Below, in pieces: positions 1 through 10,700 of a DNA stretch of 64,000 nt. A model generated the notes under the pieces. The model saw only the letters and a list, made by a program, of their open reading frames with translations. It had not been told where the DNA came from and did not search any database. The DNA is from CAVXFB01 sp963760935. GTDB lineage: Bacteria > Planctomycetota > Planctomycetia > Pirellulales > Thermoguttaceae. The stretch's first letter is position 1, and the number at the start of each line of letters is the position of its first letter. A program made the translations under genes and the position numbers. Where the stretch lies: assembly GCA_963760935.1 (NCBI GenBank), contig CAVXFB010000008.1, positions 1,302,001-1,366,000 of the forward strand. Direction: 5' to 3'.

Positions 1-60
1 CCCGAGGCGCAAAGGCCGGTTCGGGTGAACGTGGAGCCCGTATTTCTCATCACCGCGGGT

Positions 61-76
61 CAGGCAATCCTGCCTG
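61..76 (-). terminator. Small hairpin past the end of the leftward secreted-protein gene
   Basis: CAGGCA and TGCCTG face each other around a four-base loop, about 20 bp beyond the stop codon of the leftward gene that ends at 95. There is no clear T-run after it on the minus strand, so a role as terminator is only a guess. The rest of 1-94 shows no gene. Confidence 0.25.
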
Positions 77-94
77 CCCCACCAGACGACGTCC

Positions 95-1986
95 CTACTT
101 GGCAGCGACTGCCGCAGGCTCGGCCGCCTGAAACTTCCAGGCTACTACCAGCCAGCCATCGTGGGCAGCCAGTTGAATCGGGACCAGCTTACCCGGGTTC
201 TTCCAGGTTTTCGGCAGCTCGATTCCTTTGCCAAGGAATTCTTGCTCGAACACCTTGCCAAACCGCTTTGCGAGCAACGTGCGGATGGTTTGCCGCCGGG
301 CGTCGATCTGTGTTCCAGGAACAAAATCGGGCGGAAATACCTGAATATCGCCCTGACGTGTGGCCTTGAAGCCCTGGGCTGAATGCTCGATCTTATATTC
401 GGCCGAGACATTCATGGCCGGATACACTTCCGACCCTTTAATATACCGAACGCCTCGCAGGGTGACCTTGATCGTATCGTCGTCGAAGCTTACCGAGATC
501 GGCTGTCGGGGTGCGAAGGTAATCGCCCACGGCTTGCCGTCCTCGTCGCCTTTCATTTTCTCGGGCAAGTAGCCCAGGGCATTGACGGCCGCCGCCTGCA
601 TCTTCTCCTCGTACACCGTCCGTCCGGCCAAGGCGTCGAACGCGAAGTTGTTGATCGCCGACTCGTGCAGCCGCAGCGTCAGGTCAGCTCCTTCGGCAAC
701 CGACGGGGCAGCACCGGGGGCGCCCAAATTTCCACCTCCCGCCTGCAATCCAATAAACGAGATTGCCTCCGGCGTTGTGCTTGCCTGCAATCGCTCGGGA
801 AAAAGTTTGCGATCGTTCAGCGGATTGTAAATCTTATTAACGTAGTCGCGGTTGGTGCGTTCCACGGTATCAGCGGCTTGCTTATCCATCTGCGCATTCA
901 GCCGGGTCTCGGCATGTTGCGAAGCGATGCACTCGGCCTCGCCTTTCTGCTTGCCGGCGCGCTTCCAACCGATCCGCTCCACCATGCGCCGCCCCTTGTT
1001 CGACTGGATGTCGTTGATCGAAACGCTTGTTTCGGCACGCGATACCGCCTCATGACCCAATAGGCCGCTTGCGGGGTCAATCCACATGCGTTTCCGCGCA
1101 GCCAGGTCGGTGGTGGAAGTGCTATATATTGTCACCGGCCCGTTGTGGCCGACGCTCGTGCTGCACGTTGTTCCGAAGAAGAGCGTATCCATCACGCCAA
1201 AATTGGGGTCCGTGGGCAGTTCAACCGTGGTCTTGCCCTTGGTATGCGCGGTTGCTTGGATGGCAGTGCCCATGATGCAATCGCTGATGACGCGACAATC
1301 GTCCACCGGTCCGGCGGCAGCGGCGGCCAGCAGCGCGGGCGAGACTTGTGCAACAAGGTTCGTCTGCACCAATTGCGCCTGTATGGCCGCCAACAGTCCC
1401 GGCGCTGATGCGCGTCTTCGAGCCACCGCACGGCCTCGCTGATCTTCAACGCCCCTTCAGTGGTCGGCTTGGACTTGTAAGCGTCAAGATCCGTGGCGAG
1501 CTTATCCAATTTCTCATCGTACACGCGGCCTATCGCCTGGTTGCCAACTGCCGAGGCCGTGGCCAGGTAATTGTGCAAGGCACGCCGCACGTCGAGGAAC
1601 CACACCAGTTCCAAGCCATCGTGTCCGGCATCGTAGCGGGCGAGAATTCTGCCCAAAAGGGCCATATCTGCCCCTTCCGGTCGCTGGAGTTGTGCCTGCA
1701 ACTGCGACAATTGCAGATACTTTGCCCACTGCTGGCCGTTATCACCAGCCTGTGCCAGCCGCTTCTCCAGCCGTCCCACGGAATCTAGCAATTCGGCCTT
1801 GGCCGCCCCCACATCGGCTAGGCCAAGCGGCCGAAAGTGCCCTTTGGCACTGCGGGCGGCTGCGGCAAGGTCCTGGACCGCGCCGTTGCCTTCTGCGGCT
1901 TGCGCCATATTGGCGTAACCGCTTGTCAACACAAAGGTTAAACAAGCAACCGCCGCGGTAAAATAGGCAACCATCCTGGGTCTCAT
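95..1986 (-). CDS. Secreted protein of unknown function, about 630 aa, frameshifted
   Basis: The protein starts at ATG 1986, preceded by an AAGGAG ribosome site, with a signal peptide of about 30 residues ending near AQA-AEG. The N-terminal part (to about residue 190) is helical and charged. The C-terminal part (about 440 residues, from near 1420 down to 95) contains mixed strand-like segments and no motif I recognise. The two parts lie in different frames: a single-base indel around 1395-1425 breaks the gene. Both parts have coherent composition and the second part has no start of its own with a ribosome site, so I read them as one gene. It is the last leftward gene before the divergent gene at 2202. 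I do not recognise the family, although the style resembles exported planctomycete hypotheticals. Confidence 0.7.
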
Positions 1987-2201
1987 TGCTATGCTCCTTC
2001 AGGTCAAGGGTAGCTGACCAGTAAATTCGGGTTATAGACCCGCGTTTTATGACGCGACCATAATTTGCCCTGCGCACCGGATCAGCCGTTTAAGTTTGCG
2101 TAGCTTACCAGGGACGCCACTTTCCAACAACCGGATTGTAGACCGATAGACCAATTTTTCCAGAACGCACCAAAGAAAAATCTCCAAGATCGAGGCCGGC
2201 C

Positions 2202-3404
2202 ATGCATGTGCGATACGCTCTGACCCTGATTAGCTTAACACTGATTGCCCTAGGCTTGCCGGCGCCGCAGCCATCGATTGTTCTCGACGTCGTCACGTCG
2301 CCTAGCAGCATTCCTCGCCAATGTATCCTGCCGCGCGTCGAAACCTGCGACGCGTCGCCAGCCGCTCGGCAGCCTGAATCGGCAGCCAACGACGCACTGA
2401 CCGGGAACCTGGCTCAGATCGAGGCACTACCGATGGTCGAGCCGCCAATAGAGTCAACCGTCGAAGTGCCGATCGAACAACCGGCTTCTGTCGTGACTCG
2501 GGCAAACCGTGATAGCGTTGCTAGCAACGATTTTCGCCCTCGCAAGGACCCAGACAAAAAGGACCCAGGCAAAGACGCTGGGAAAGATTCTGCTGCTGGT
2601 GATAGGAAGGTCTCGGCCGACCGCTGGATGGAATCCTACGACGATGCCATGACCGTCGCTGAACGGAAGAACAAGATGCTCTTCATCTATTTCTGCGACG
2701 CCTGCGGCAACGGACCGTGCAATCGCTTCAAGGTCGAGACACTCGACAACGCCCACGTGAAGAAACTGCTGCAAGATTACGTCTGCGTCCAACTGCCGCT
2801 AGATGCATCGATTATCGTGAAGGGAAAGCCAGTGAAACTGCTGGAGCATGCCTCGTTTCGCGAGATGCTTGGGCAGCCGGGCATTGCCATCGTGGACTTC
2901 CGCAGCAGCGATGCAAAGCTACGTGGCACAGTGACGAGCGTGTTTCCGATTACGCAGAGCCTATGGTACACGCCCCAGCAAATGGCCGTGATTCTGAACC
3001 TCCCGGCCGGCACTCTCACGCAGCGGACGCTGATTTACGCGGTGCGCACCCATCCCGAAAGGCCTGCCAGCACCGACAGCAAGTTTAGCGCCGACCTGGC
3101 GGCCGAGGCTCAGAGCCAAGCGCAGTATCAGGCGACCGTCCGTGTGCAGGGGCACCAATTCTGGGAGTCGCGGTTCCAACGCATCATTGCTCGACTGCCG
3201 CACGGGCTCTTGGCTCGCGAGGTTTGTGCCGAAAGTTGGCCCGGTCAGAATCTGGTCGAGGCTGCCATCGAATGCGTCCGCTGCTGGCGTCTCTCGTCCG
3301 GCCACTGGGGTGCCGTTCGGTCGCCCAATCGCTGCTTCGGTTACGATATGAAGCGCGGCGCCAATGGCGTTTGGTATGCCACGGGGATCTTCGGCGCGCG
3401 ATAA
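2202..3404 (+). CDS. Exported thioredoxin-like protein with CAP-like C-terminus
   Basis: This 400-residue protein begins with a hydrophobic export signal (residues 1-22). A long low-complexity Pro/Lys/Asp linker follows, to about residue 135. Residues 140-275 resemble the thioredoxin-like domain found in many planctomycete exported proteins: a DRWMESYDDAM start, then LFIYFCDACGNGPC with CxxC at 165-168 and a further Cys at 173. The last 80 residues end in SSGHWGAV, a GYDM stretch and WYATGIFG, which resembles the end of the CAP/SCP domain (SxGH, then the final YW..F strand). The family link of the C-terminus is an inference from this pattern. A redox or surface role outside the cytoplasm is likely. 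It is divergent from the leftward gene at 1986. Confidence 0.7.
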   Translation: MHVRYALTLISLTLIALGLPAPQPSIVLDVVTSPSSIPRQCILPRVETCDASPAARQPESAANDALTGNLAQIEALPMVEPPIESTVEVPIEQPASVVTRANRDSVASNDFRPRKDPDKKDPGKDAGKDSAAGDRKVSADRWMESYDDAMTVAERKNKMLFIYFCDACGNGPCNRFKVETLDNAHVKKLLQDYVCVQLPLDASIIVKGKPVKLLEHASFREMLGQPGIAIVDFRSSDAKLRGTVTSVFPITQSLWYTPQQMAVILNLPAGTLTQRTLIYAVRTHPERPASTDSKFSADLAAEAQSQAQYQATVRVQGHQFWESRFQRIIARLPHGLLAREVCAESWPGQNLVEAAIECVRCWRLSSGHWGAVRSPNRCFGYDMKRGANGVWYATGIFGAR

Positions 3405-3617
3405 CGTGCGCAAGCGATCGGGGAATCCGTATCGACCAGCCTTTCACACGGGCCGCGTTTTCCTCTGGACAGGGCGAAAAACGCGACTAGACTCAGTGTG
3501 ACTTGCTTGGCCGATGTATTTGGCATGCGCTGGTGCGAACGGCGACAGGCCAATTTCCGCCAATGGCAACCCCGTAATTTGTTATTGCTCACCATATCTT
3601 GCTTACCGTTTATCGCC

Positions 3618-5142
3618 ATGAATCGCCCAGCCGATCAGCTCTCCGCCGCTCGCAAACGTATCTGTCTCGCCTATGATCCGACTTTACTGCGGGCGTCGGG
3701 GACGAGGCTAGTCGAGCAGTTGGCGAGCCATCTTGCGTCGGTTGAGGCCTCAGCGGGTAGCGTGCTCAACTGGACATCACCTAACGAAAACCTCGCACAG
3801 GCACGACAGATCGCCGATGAGTGGGACGGTTCGGCCACTCAGGAAATGCTCGCATCGCGGTTTGAGGCGCTCGTTCAAAAAATGCTATCGCGCGGACACA
3901 ATCTGCACGATCCTCGGTATGTCGGGCATCAGGTTCCCGCCTCGATCCCGTTGGCTGGATTGTTCGATGCGGTTGGCTCGGTCACGAACCAGGTGATGGC
4001 TGTCTACGAAATGGGGCCGTGGGCCACGGCGGTCGAACAGGCGATGGTCCACAAACTCGCTGGATACCTCGGCTGGCCCGAGGGCGCCTATGCCGGCGTT
4101 GTCACGCACGGCGGGACACTGGCCAATCTGAACGCGCTGCTCGTGGCCAGGAACGTCGCGCTCGGCGGCTGTTGGGAAGAAGGGCTGGATGCTCGAAAGC
4201 CCGTGATCGTCGCGCAAGCTGACGCCCATTACTGCATTGCTCGCGCAGCGGGCATCCTTGGTCTCGGGACAAAGCACGTTGTGAAAGTGGGCCTCGACCA
4301 ACGACGACGCATGGACGTGAATCAGCTTGACAAGACGTTGCGCGAGTCGAAATCACAGGGACACCCGATAATCGCCGTAGTGGCGTGCGCATGCTCGACG
4401 CCCGTTGGAGCCTTTGATCCGCTCGATGCAATTGCTGATGTCTGCCAGCGGCACCACGTTTGGTTGCACGTCGATGCGGCGCACGGTGGATCGGCATTGC
4501 TGAGCCAACGGCATCGTCACTTGGTCGCGGGCCTCGAACGGGCCGACAGCATCGTTTGGGACGCTCACAAGATGATGTTCGTGCCCGCGCTGCTGCGCCT
4601 TCCTGTTCTTCAAGGATCATCGGCACAGCTACGAGGCATTTCGCCAGAACGCGCCGTATCTATTCGACCCCAGCTCGCCGGGCCTCGCCGAGTTCGACCT
4701 CGGTCTGCGCACGTTTGAATGCACCAAGCGTGCGGCCGTATACGGACTGTGGGGAGTCTGGTCGATGTTTGGTCCACAGTTGTTTGCCGATCTGGTCGAC
4801 GTGACATTCGACCTGGGCCGTGTTTTCTACGAGAAGCTGCTCGCCGCGTCGGACTTTGTGCCGTTGAACGAACCGCAGTGCAACATCGTCGTGTTCCGCT
4901 ACGTTCCCGCCGAGTTGGCCGACGCGCCGCCGGAACGGCTTGGACAGTTTCAGCGCAAGCTGCGCCGCGCGGTCATCGAATCGGGCGAGTTCTACCTCGT
5001 TGCAACCAATCTAGACGGCGTCGATGCGTTGCGCGTGACGCTCATCAATCCGCTGACGACAGCCGAACATCTCGAACAATTGCTGGAGACGCTGCGCCGA
5101 CGCGGCCGTGAGATACTCGCCAGTGATTGCCTTGCCATTTGA
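3618..5142 (+). CDS. PLP-dependent group II amino-acid decarboxylase, frameshifted
   Basis: This enzyme of about 507 residues belongs to the glutamate/diaminobutyrate/aromatic-amino-acid decarboxylase family, which removes CO2 from an amino acid using pyridoxal phosphate. Visible motifs are THGGTLANLNALL, HVDAAHGG (the Asp that contacts PLP nitrogen) and DAHKMM with the Schiff-base lysine at residue 318. The frame breaks at 4590-4596, just after VPAL: removing one C restores VPALCAFLFFKD, and the second frame continues through HRHSYEAFRQNAPYLFD to the stop at 5142. I chose ATG 3618 because the family N-terminus begins just downstream; the open frame extends upstream but is not family-like. 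The substrate cannot be told. The next gene starts 8 bp after the stop, so they may be co-transcribed. Confidence 0.85.
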
Positions 5143-5150
5143 GGTGCATC

Positions 5151-7469
5151 GTGATATCAAAAACACTGCTCCGCGCGTCATTGATCGGCGTCATGTTGTC
5201 CTGTTCGACGCGCTACTCCCCTGCTGCCGAAGTCACCTTGCCGCAGGGCAGTGCGCCGGCGGCGCTTGTCGCCCGGTATTTCCCAAATCGTCTCCACGAA
5301 TTCGTCTGGCGAAACTGGAATCTCGTCGCGCCGTCCCGACTGGCGAAGGTCGTGGGCGCATCGGAGCAGGACATCACCGCGATTGCGCAATCGATGGGCC
5401 TGCCCCCGGCTACGGACATCCCCGAAGCACAAAGCTCTCGACGCTATATCACCCTGATTCGTCGCAACTGGCATCTGTTGCCCTACGATCAGCTCCTGGA
5501 GATTCTGGAGATGACGCCGGAACAATTGGACTTTGCGCTGCGCGAGGATGACTTTCTGTGGCAAAAGCTCGGTTCGCTCAAACCCAAGTGTGAGCGTTTG
5601 TCGTATGTCGCACCAGATGAAGCGACTCGTCGTCGAGTCGCAGAAATCAAGCGCGTCGTCGAAGAAGAGTTCGGCGACGAAATCCGGCGACCGGCCGAAC
5701 CTCGCTTCCATTTCGTGGAGCAGTTCAGCGCTCCGGTTGTTGGCCCGTCATCGCCTGCATTGCCCGTGTCAGGCGACGATCAACCGCTATCCCTGCGGTT
5801 CATCTACTCCTATTTCGCCGTCTACGGCGATCCGCTGTTGAATCCGGAACTGGATCCCTATCCCGACGGACTGTTGCAGCGGCTGTCGGCTCTTGGCATT
5901 AACGGCGTATGGCTGCACGTTGTTCTGCGCGACTTGGCGCCAGGCGGGACGACGTTCCCTGAGTTCGGCGCCGGCCACGAGCGGCGTCTAGCCAGTCTTC
6001 GAGCGCTGGTCGAGCGGGCAAGGAAATACAACATTGGCGTGTATCTCTACATCAATGAACCAAGGGCGATGCCTGCGGAGTTTTTTAAGGTCAAAGGTCG
6101 GGCGGACATGGCTGGCGTGCGCGAGGGCGATTTGACGGCCCTCTGCACCTCGCATCCGGCGGTGCGCAAATGGATGGGCGAGGCTCTTGCACACGTGTTT
6201 CGCCAAGTGCCCGGCTTGGCCGGCGTCTTCACCATCACCGCGTCAGAGAACCTTACGAACTGTGCTTCGCATGGAGGCCGGCAATCCTGCCCGCACTGTA
6301 AGGATCGCAGCGACGCGGAGGTCATCGCCGATGTGAACACCGTGATCGAGAAGGGCGTTCACCGCGGCGATCCCAACGCCAAGGTGATCGTATGGGACTG
6401 GCAGTGGCCCGACAAAACCCCGGATATCATCGCGCGTTTGCCCAAGTCAGTTTGGCTGATGTCGGTAAGCGAGTGGTCGCTCCCTATCGGTCGCGGCGGC
6501 GTGCCGACGACCGTCGGTGAGTATTCCCTTTCGGCCATCGGACCCGGCCCACGAGCAACGAGCCATTGGCAGCTAGCCCAGAAAGCGGGCTTAAAGACGG
6601 TAGCCAAAGTGCAATTGAACAACTCCTGGGAGTTGTCAACGGTGCCGTACCTCCCCGTAATGGATCTCGTTGCCCAGCATTGCCGCAATCTGGCGTTGGC
6701 TGGCCTGGACGGCATGATGTTGAGCTGGAGCCTTGGCGGATATCCCTCGCCGAACTTGGAGATCGCTGCCCGATTCCGCGTCAAACCGACCCCCAGCGTT
6801 GAAGAGGTGCTCAATGCGGTTGCCGTCGAACGCTATGGGGCCGAAGGAGCGCTCCTGGCACGCCAAGCCTGGACGGCATTTAGTGCAGCATTTCAGGAGT
6901 ATCCGTACTACCAATCTGTGCTGTACAACTGCCCGGTGCATCTTGGTCCGGCAAATCCTCTTTACCCCACGAAGACCGGCTATGCCGCGACGATGACGGG
7001 CATCCCCTATGATGATGTAACACGGTGGCGCGGTCCGTATCCCGTTGAGATATTTACCGCGCAATTCCAAAAGGTCGCCGACGGATGGCGATCCGGCATT
7101 CCGTATCTTCGAGAGGCCGTGAAGAAAGCGCCACACGCTCGGCGAATGGAAGCCGAGTCGGAGCTGCGTTTCGCTCGCGCGGCGGCCCTCCATTTCCAAT
7201 CGGTAGCCAACCAAACGCGGTTTGTCGCCGCCCGCGATGCGCTCGCCGATTTGTCCAACCCCCTTCCGGCCGACGAGCGGAAGCGTTTGCTCGCCAGCGT
7301 TAGGAGCAGCCTGTTGTCGGAGATCGCTCTAGCGCACCAAATGTTCACGCTCATACAAGCGGACTCTCGAATCGGCTTCGAGGCCGCCAACCAATACTTT
7401 TTCGTCCCCCTGGATCTGGCGGAGAAGGTGGTCAATTGCCGTTGGCTATTGGAGCAATACGGGATGTGA
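5151..7469 (+). CDS. Putative exported TIM-barrel glycoside hydrolase
   Basis: The likely start is GTG 5151, 8 bp after the decarboxylase stop and preceded by GAGGTG, giving 772 residues with a lipoprotein-like signal (IGVMLSCS). Residues 30-200 repeat a short helical pattern with two similar WRNW/RRNW segments. From about 220 a barrel-like region starts (RFIYSYFAVYGDPLL, then LSALGINGVWLHVVLRD). This style is typical of family-20-like and related glycosidases, with an acidic candidate site in TITASENLTNC followed by Cys pairs SCPHC. No family could be fixed from motifs. It sits before a fucosidase and near other glycosidases, which supports a saccharide role. Confidence 0.6.
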   Translation: MISKTLLRASLIGVMLSCSTRYSPAAEVTLPQGSAPAALVARYFPNRLHEFVWRNWNLVAPSRLAKVVGASEQDITAIAQSMGLPPATDIPEAQSSRRYITLIRRNWHLLPYDQLLEILEMTPEQLDFALREDDFLWQKLGSLKPKCERLSYVAPDEATRRRVAEIKRVVEEEFGDEIRRPAEPRFHFVEQFSAPVVGPSSPALPVSGDDQPLSLRFIYSYFAVYGDPLLNPELDPYPDGLLQRLSALGINGVWLHVVLRDLAPGGTTFPEFGAGHERRLASLRALVERARKYNIGVYLYINEPRAMPAEFFKVKGRADMAGVREGDLTALCTSHPAVRKWMGEALAHVFRQVPGLAGVFTITASENLTNCASHGGRQSCPHCKDRSDAEVIADVNTVIEKGVHRGDPNAKVIVWDWQWPDKTPDIIARLPKSVWLMSVSEWSLPIGRGGVPTTVGEYSLSAIGPGPRATSHWQLAQKAGLKTVAKVQLNNSWELSTVPYLPVMDLVAQHCRNLALAGLDGMMLSWSLGGYPSPNLEIAARFRVKPTPSVEEVLNAVAVERYGAEGALLARQAWTAFSAAFQEYPYYQSVLYNCPVHLGPANPLYPTKTGYAATMTGIPYDDVTRWRGPYPVEIFTAQFQKVADGWRSGIPYLREAVKKAPHARRMEAESELRFARAAALHFQSVANQTRFVAARDALADLSNPLPADERKRLLASVRSSLLSEIALAHQMFTLIQADSRIGFEAANQYFFVPLDLAEKVVNCRWLLEQYGM

Positions 7470-7825
7470 GGCATCGCAATCGCGGTTAATAGGGCTTGAG
7501 CCGTATTTTCCTGGCAGGTCTCGATCAACCGGAGTATACTGCTGGAAGCGTGTCCCGGCGGGCGACGGTGACGTAGCGACACTTTCGGACATAATATTCC
7601 CCCTCCTTAGCCCCATGCCCAACACAGCTACACGGACGTACCTGCCCTAGTGTTCTGGTAAGCGAATTTTGTTAGAATCAAGCACTATGTGGCCGCCCAA
7701 CCGTTTGGACGGGCGGATGATCGCCAAGCTACGCGTGTGAGCACTGAAGTTTTGCCTCGGCTATATCTACACCAGCACCGGTTCCCGTTTCCTTCCTTCA
7801 ACCTTCAAGTCCCCAGGAGCATTTT
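7470..7825. other. Intergenic region without a gene
   Basis: These 356 bp separate the putative glycosidase from the fucosidase gene. I see no coding frame with good composition. A weak hairpin (CCGCCC at 7693 facing GGGCGG at 7711) lies near the middle. The fucosidase promoter probably lies here, but no clear box can be named. Confidence 0.5.
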
Positions 7826-9283
7826 ATGAGAGCCGTCGTCTTGTGTGTGTTGACCACGATTCTGGCCGTGGGACAGGCCTATGCGGCCGAAGCTCCCAAG
7901 CCGTATGGTCCGGTGCCTACGCCGCGCCAACTCCGCTGGAACGATTACGGGATGTATGCATTCATCCATTTTGGCCCGAACACGTTTACCGACAAGGAAT
8001 GGGGCGAGGGCAGCGAGTCGCCGAAGATCTTCAATCCAACCGATTTCGATCCCGATCAGATTGCTCGCACGGTCAAGAACGGCGGCATGTATGGACTCTT
8101 GCTTACCTGCAAGCACCATGACGGCTTTTGCCTTTGGCCGAGCAAGTATACGGAGCACTCCGTCAAAAATTCCCCGTGGAAGAATGGCAAGGGCGACGTA
8201 GTACGCGAGATGGCCGACGCATGCCGACGTCATGGGCTGAAGTTTGGCGTCTATCTGTCGCCCTGGGACCGCCATCATGCCGACTATGGCCGTCCTGAGT
8301 ATGTCACCTATTATCAGAATCAACTTCGCGAGTTGATGACCAATTACGGGCCGCTGTTCGAGGTATGGTTCGACCTGGCCAACGGCGGCAGTGGCTACTA
8401 TGGCGGGGCGAACACTATGCGGAAGGTCAATCAGGCAACCTATTACGATTGGAAGAATACGTGGCAAATCGTTCGCGATCTGCAACCGGATGCCTGCATG
8501 TTCAGCGACGTCGGTCCCGATGTTCGCTGGGTTGGCAATGAGGATGGCATAGCCGGCGAGACCTGCTGGGCCACGCTTGCCGACGACAGCCTCATACCGG
8601 GGCAGCCGAAACCCAAGGCATTCAACTCCGGCCAACGCCACGGCACGCATTGGTTGCCCGCCGAAGCCGACGTTTCGATTCGTCCCGGCTGGTTCTACCA
8701 TGCCAACGAAGACAGCAAGGTCAAAACGGTGCCCGAGTTGCTGAAGCTTTATTACGCTTCGGTGGGCCGCGGCTGCAACCTGATCCTCAACCTGCCGCCC
8801 GACCGCCGCGGACAGATTAACGACAACGATGCGAAGGCGCTGTTGGGATTACGGCGCGCCCTCGATGCCACGTTTGCCACCGATCTGGCCCGCTCGGCAA
8901 AAGCCACGGCCAGCAACACACGCGGCGACGATCCGCAATTCGGTCCGGCAAAGGTTATCGACGGCGACCGTGAGACGTATTGGGCCACGGACGATTCCGT
9001 CACGACCGGCGATCTGGTGCTCGACCTAGGCAAGCCTGTTACATTCAACGTCGTGCGCGTGCGCGAGTACTTGCCCTTGGGCCAGCGGATAGACAGCTTC
9101 GCCCTGGATGAATGGAAGGATGGCAAGTGGTCGGAGTTTGCCGCGGCCACCAGCATCGGCAACCAGCGGCTGCTCCAGACCCCCACGACCACGACCTCGA
9201 AAGTACGGCTGCGCGTTACTAAGGCGGCCGCTTGCCCCGCGATCTCCGAAGTGGGCCTGTTCCTCGCTCCGGCAGTGAAGTAG
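7826..9283 (+). CDS. Exported alpha-L-fucosidase, GH29, with discoidin-like C-terminus
   Basis: This 485-residue enzyme hydrolyses terminal alpha-L-fucose from glycans. It has a signal peptide (about 20 residues, ending QAYA-AEA). The GH29 catalytic barrel spans about 30-350: YGMYAFIHFGPNTF, LLTCKHHDGFCLWPS, GVYLSPWDRH, and FEVWFDLANG with the expected nucleophile Asp at 183. Residues about 355-480 resemble an F5/8 type C (discoidin, CBM32-like) domain: ATASNTRGDD, VIDGDRETYWAT, VVRVREYLPLGQRI. The start has a GGAG box about 10 bp upstream. The context of neighbouring glycosidases suggests use of fucose-containing polysaccharides outside the cytoplasm. Confidence 0.93.
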   Translation: MRAVVLCVLTTILAVGQAYAAEAPKPYGPVPTPRQLRWNDYGMYAFIHFGPNTFTDKEWGEGSESPKIFNPTDFDPDQIARTVKNGGMYGLLLTCKHHDGFCLWPSKYTEHSVKNSPWKNGKGDVVREMADACRRHGLKFGVYLSPWDRHHADYGRPEYVTYYQNQLRELMTNYGPLFEVWFDLANGGSGYYGGANTMRKVNQATYYDWKNTWQIVRDLQPDACMFSDVGPDVRWVGNEDGIAGETCWATLADDSLIPGQPKPKAFNSGQRHGTHWLPAEADVSIRPGWFYHANEDSKVKTVPELLKLYYASVGRGCNLILNLPPDRRGQINDNDAKALLGLRRALDATFATDLARSAKATASNTRGDDPQFGPAKVIDGDRETYWATDDSVTTGDLVLDLGKPVTFNVVRVREYLPLGQRIDSFALDEWKDGKWSEFAAATSIGNQRLLQTPTTTTSKVRLRVTKAAACPAISEVGLFLAPAVK

Positions 9284-9492
9284 GACAAAATCCGTCTACT
9301 CCGGCATCCCATAGACAACATGGGCAGTCGGCGATTCCCGTTCACATATCGATCAACTTTCGGTCAATGCCGTGATGCCGCGGGTTGCCCCGGCGGTTTG
9401 ACGGGTGATAATATAGCAGTCGACAACCGACGATTGCTGGCGTCCGCACGTTGCCCCACCTTCCTACAGACGAACTTCGAGGAGTCTTTCCC

Positions 9493-10648
9493 ATGAGACA
9501 AGTCGTCCTATTGCTGGCCATGATGGCTTTTGCGATTCCCGCTGTGGCATACGCACAGAAGATGACCTACAAGGAAGCGAAAGACCTAATGGCCAATCGC
9601 AAATTATCTTTGCCCCCGTTTTGGGTCGCCGACGTCAAGGACGTGGAGCAGCGCGTGCAAGCACTCAAACACGCCGAGGTCCGCGAGATTGCCAAGAGCC
9701 CGGGCGGGCGACCACTGTACGTGGTCTGTTACGGCGAGAAGGAGAAGGTCAAGCATCGTGCCAATTTCAATTCCGCCGTTGGTGGACAGGATCCTGCATC
9801 GTACATGGATAAGGCGGCCCGAAAGAAACCGGTCGTCTACTTTGTGGGACCGGTGCACGGTCACGAAGTCGAAGGGCTTACCGGCGTCATGAATCTCATT
9901 GAAGTCATGGAGACCGGCCATGATCTCCGCGGCCGGCCGCAGGCAGAGTTGCGCCGACTGGCCGATCGGTGTCGGCTGGTGATCGTTCCATGCGGCAATC
10001 CGGACGGACTGGCTCGCTTTGAACCGCGTTCTGCCTTTGGGATGTCGACAAACGAGTTTCAGTTTTGGTCTCAAGGCACCTGGGCCGACAATAGCATTGC
10101 TTTTTGGCCCAATTCAAAGCGGCTGCACCCTCGCATCGGACCCGAGGTTGGTTTCATGAGTTGCTACTATGACGATGCGGGCGTCAACCCGATGCACGAC
10201 GAGTTTCTTGGCGCCGATGAGCACCGAGGCCCCGGCGATTCTTCGCGTGGCGATGGAGGAGGGTCCAGACCTGGCCGTTTCGCTGCATAGTTGTGCATAC
10301 GCCCCCGCTGTTGTTCGCCCCGCATTTGTTCCGCTGCCAGTTCAACGAGATGCCCTGGCGGTCGCCAATCGCTACTACGCTATGTTGGATCGCCGCGGTC
10401 TGCCACACGACAAGCCGTTCAAGGTCGAAGCCGAAGGCGGAAAAACGCTGGCGCCGTTTAACTTGGTCAGTGCGTTGTATCACATCAGTGGCGCGACCCC
10501 GTTTACATTCGAGTGTCCGCATGGCATCGCCGACAAGAAGGCGTGCAAGGTGACCCTCGAAGACATACTGGATATCCAGCTAATCTTGTACGAGGCAATG
10601 CTCGAACACGAGTTGGACCAGAAGGAAGCGGCGGCCAGCGGAAAATGA
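9493..10648 (+). CDS. Exported M14-type zinc carboxypeptidase-like protein, frameshifted
   Basis: This is a secreted zinc peptidase-fold protein of about 384 residues. ATG 9493 follows a GAGGAG box and opens a signal peptide (ending AVAYA-QK). The zinc motif is in GPVHGHEVEG, the later zinc His in AVSLHSCAY, and the catalytic Glu of the M14 family is likely in TFECPHG near the end. The frame breaks at 10204-10206: removing one T from a TTT run joins HDEF to LAPMSTEAPAILRVAMEEG in the family order. In planctomycetes such proteins may trim peptides or peptidoglycan-linked amides; the substrate is unknown. It lies between the fucosidase and a leftward glycosidase. Confidence 0.83.
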
Positions 10649-10700
10649 CGGCTGGCAGCATCAACCGGCGCGAGGCAGAGGTAGCAACTTAGCAGCCAGA

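Noticed and set aside
383..1063. Plus-strand frame of 226 residues at 0.4-1.1 kb
   Set aside because: It lies opposite the secreted protein gene. Its composition is Arg- and His-rich, as is usual for shadow frames in GC-rich DNA, and it has no ribosome site.
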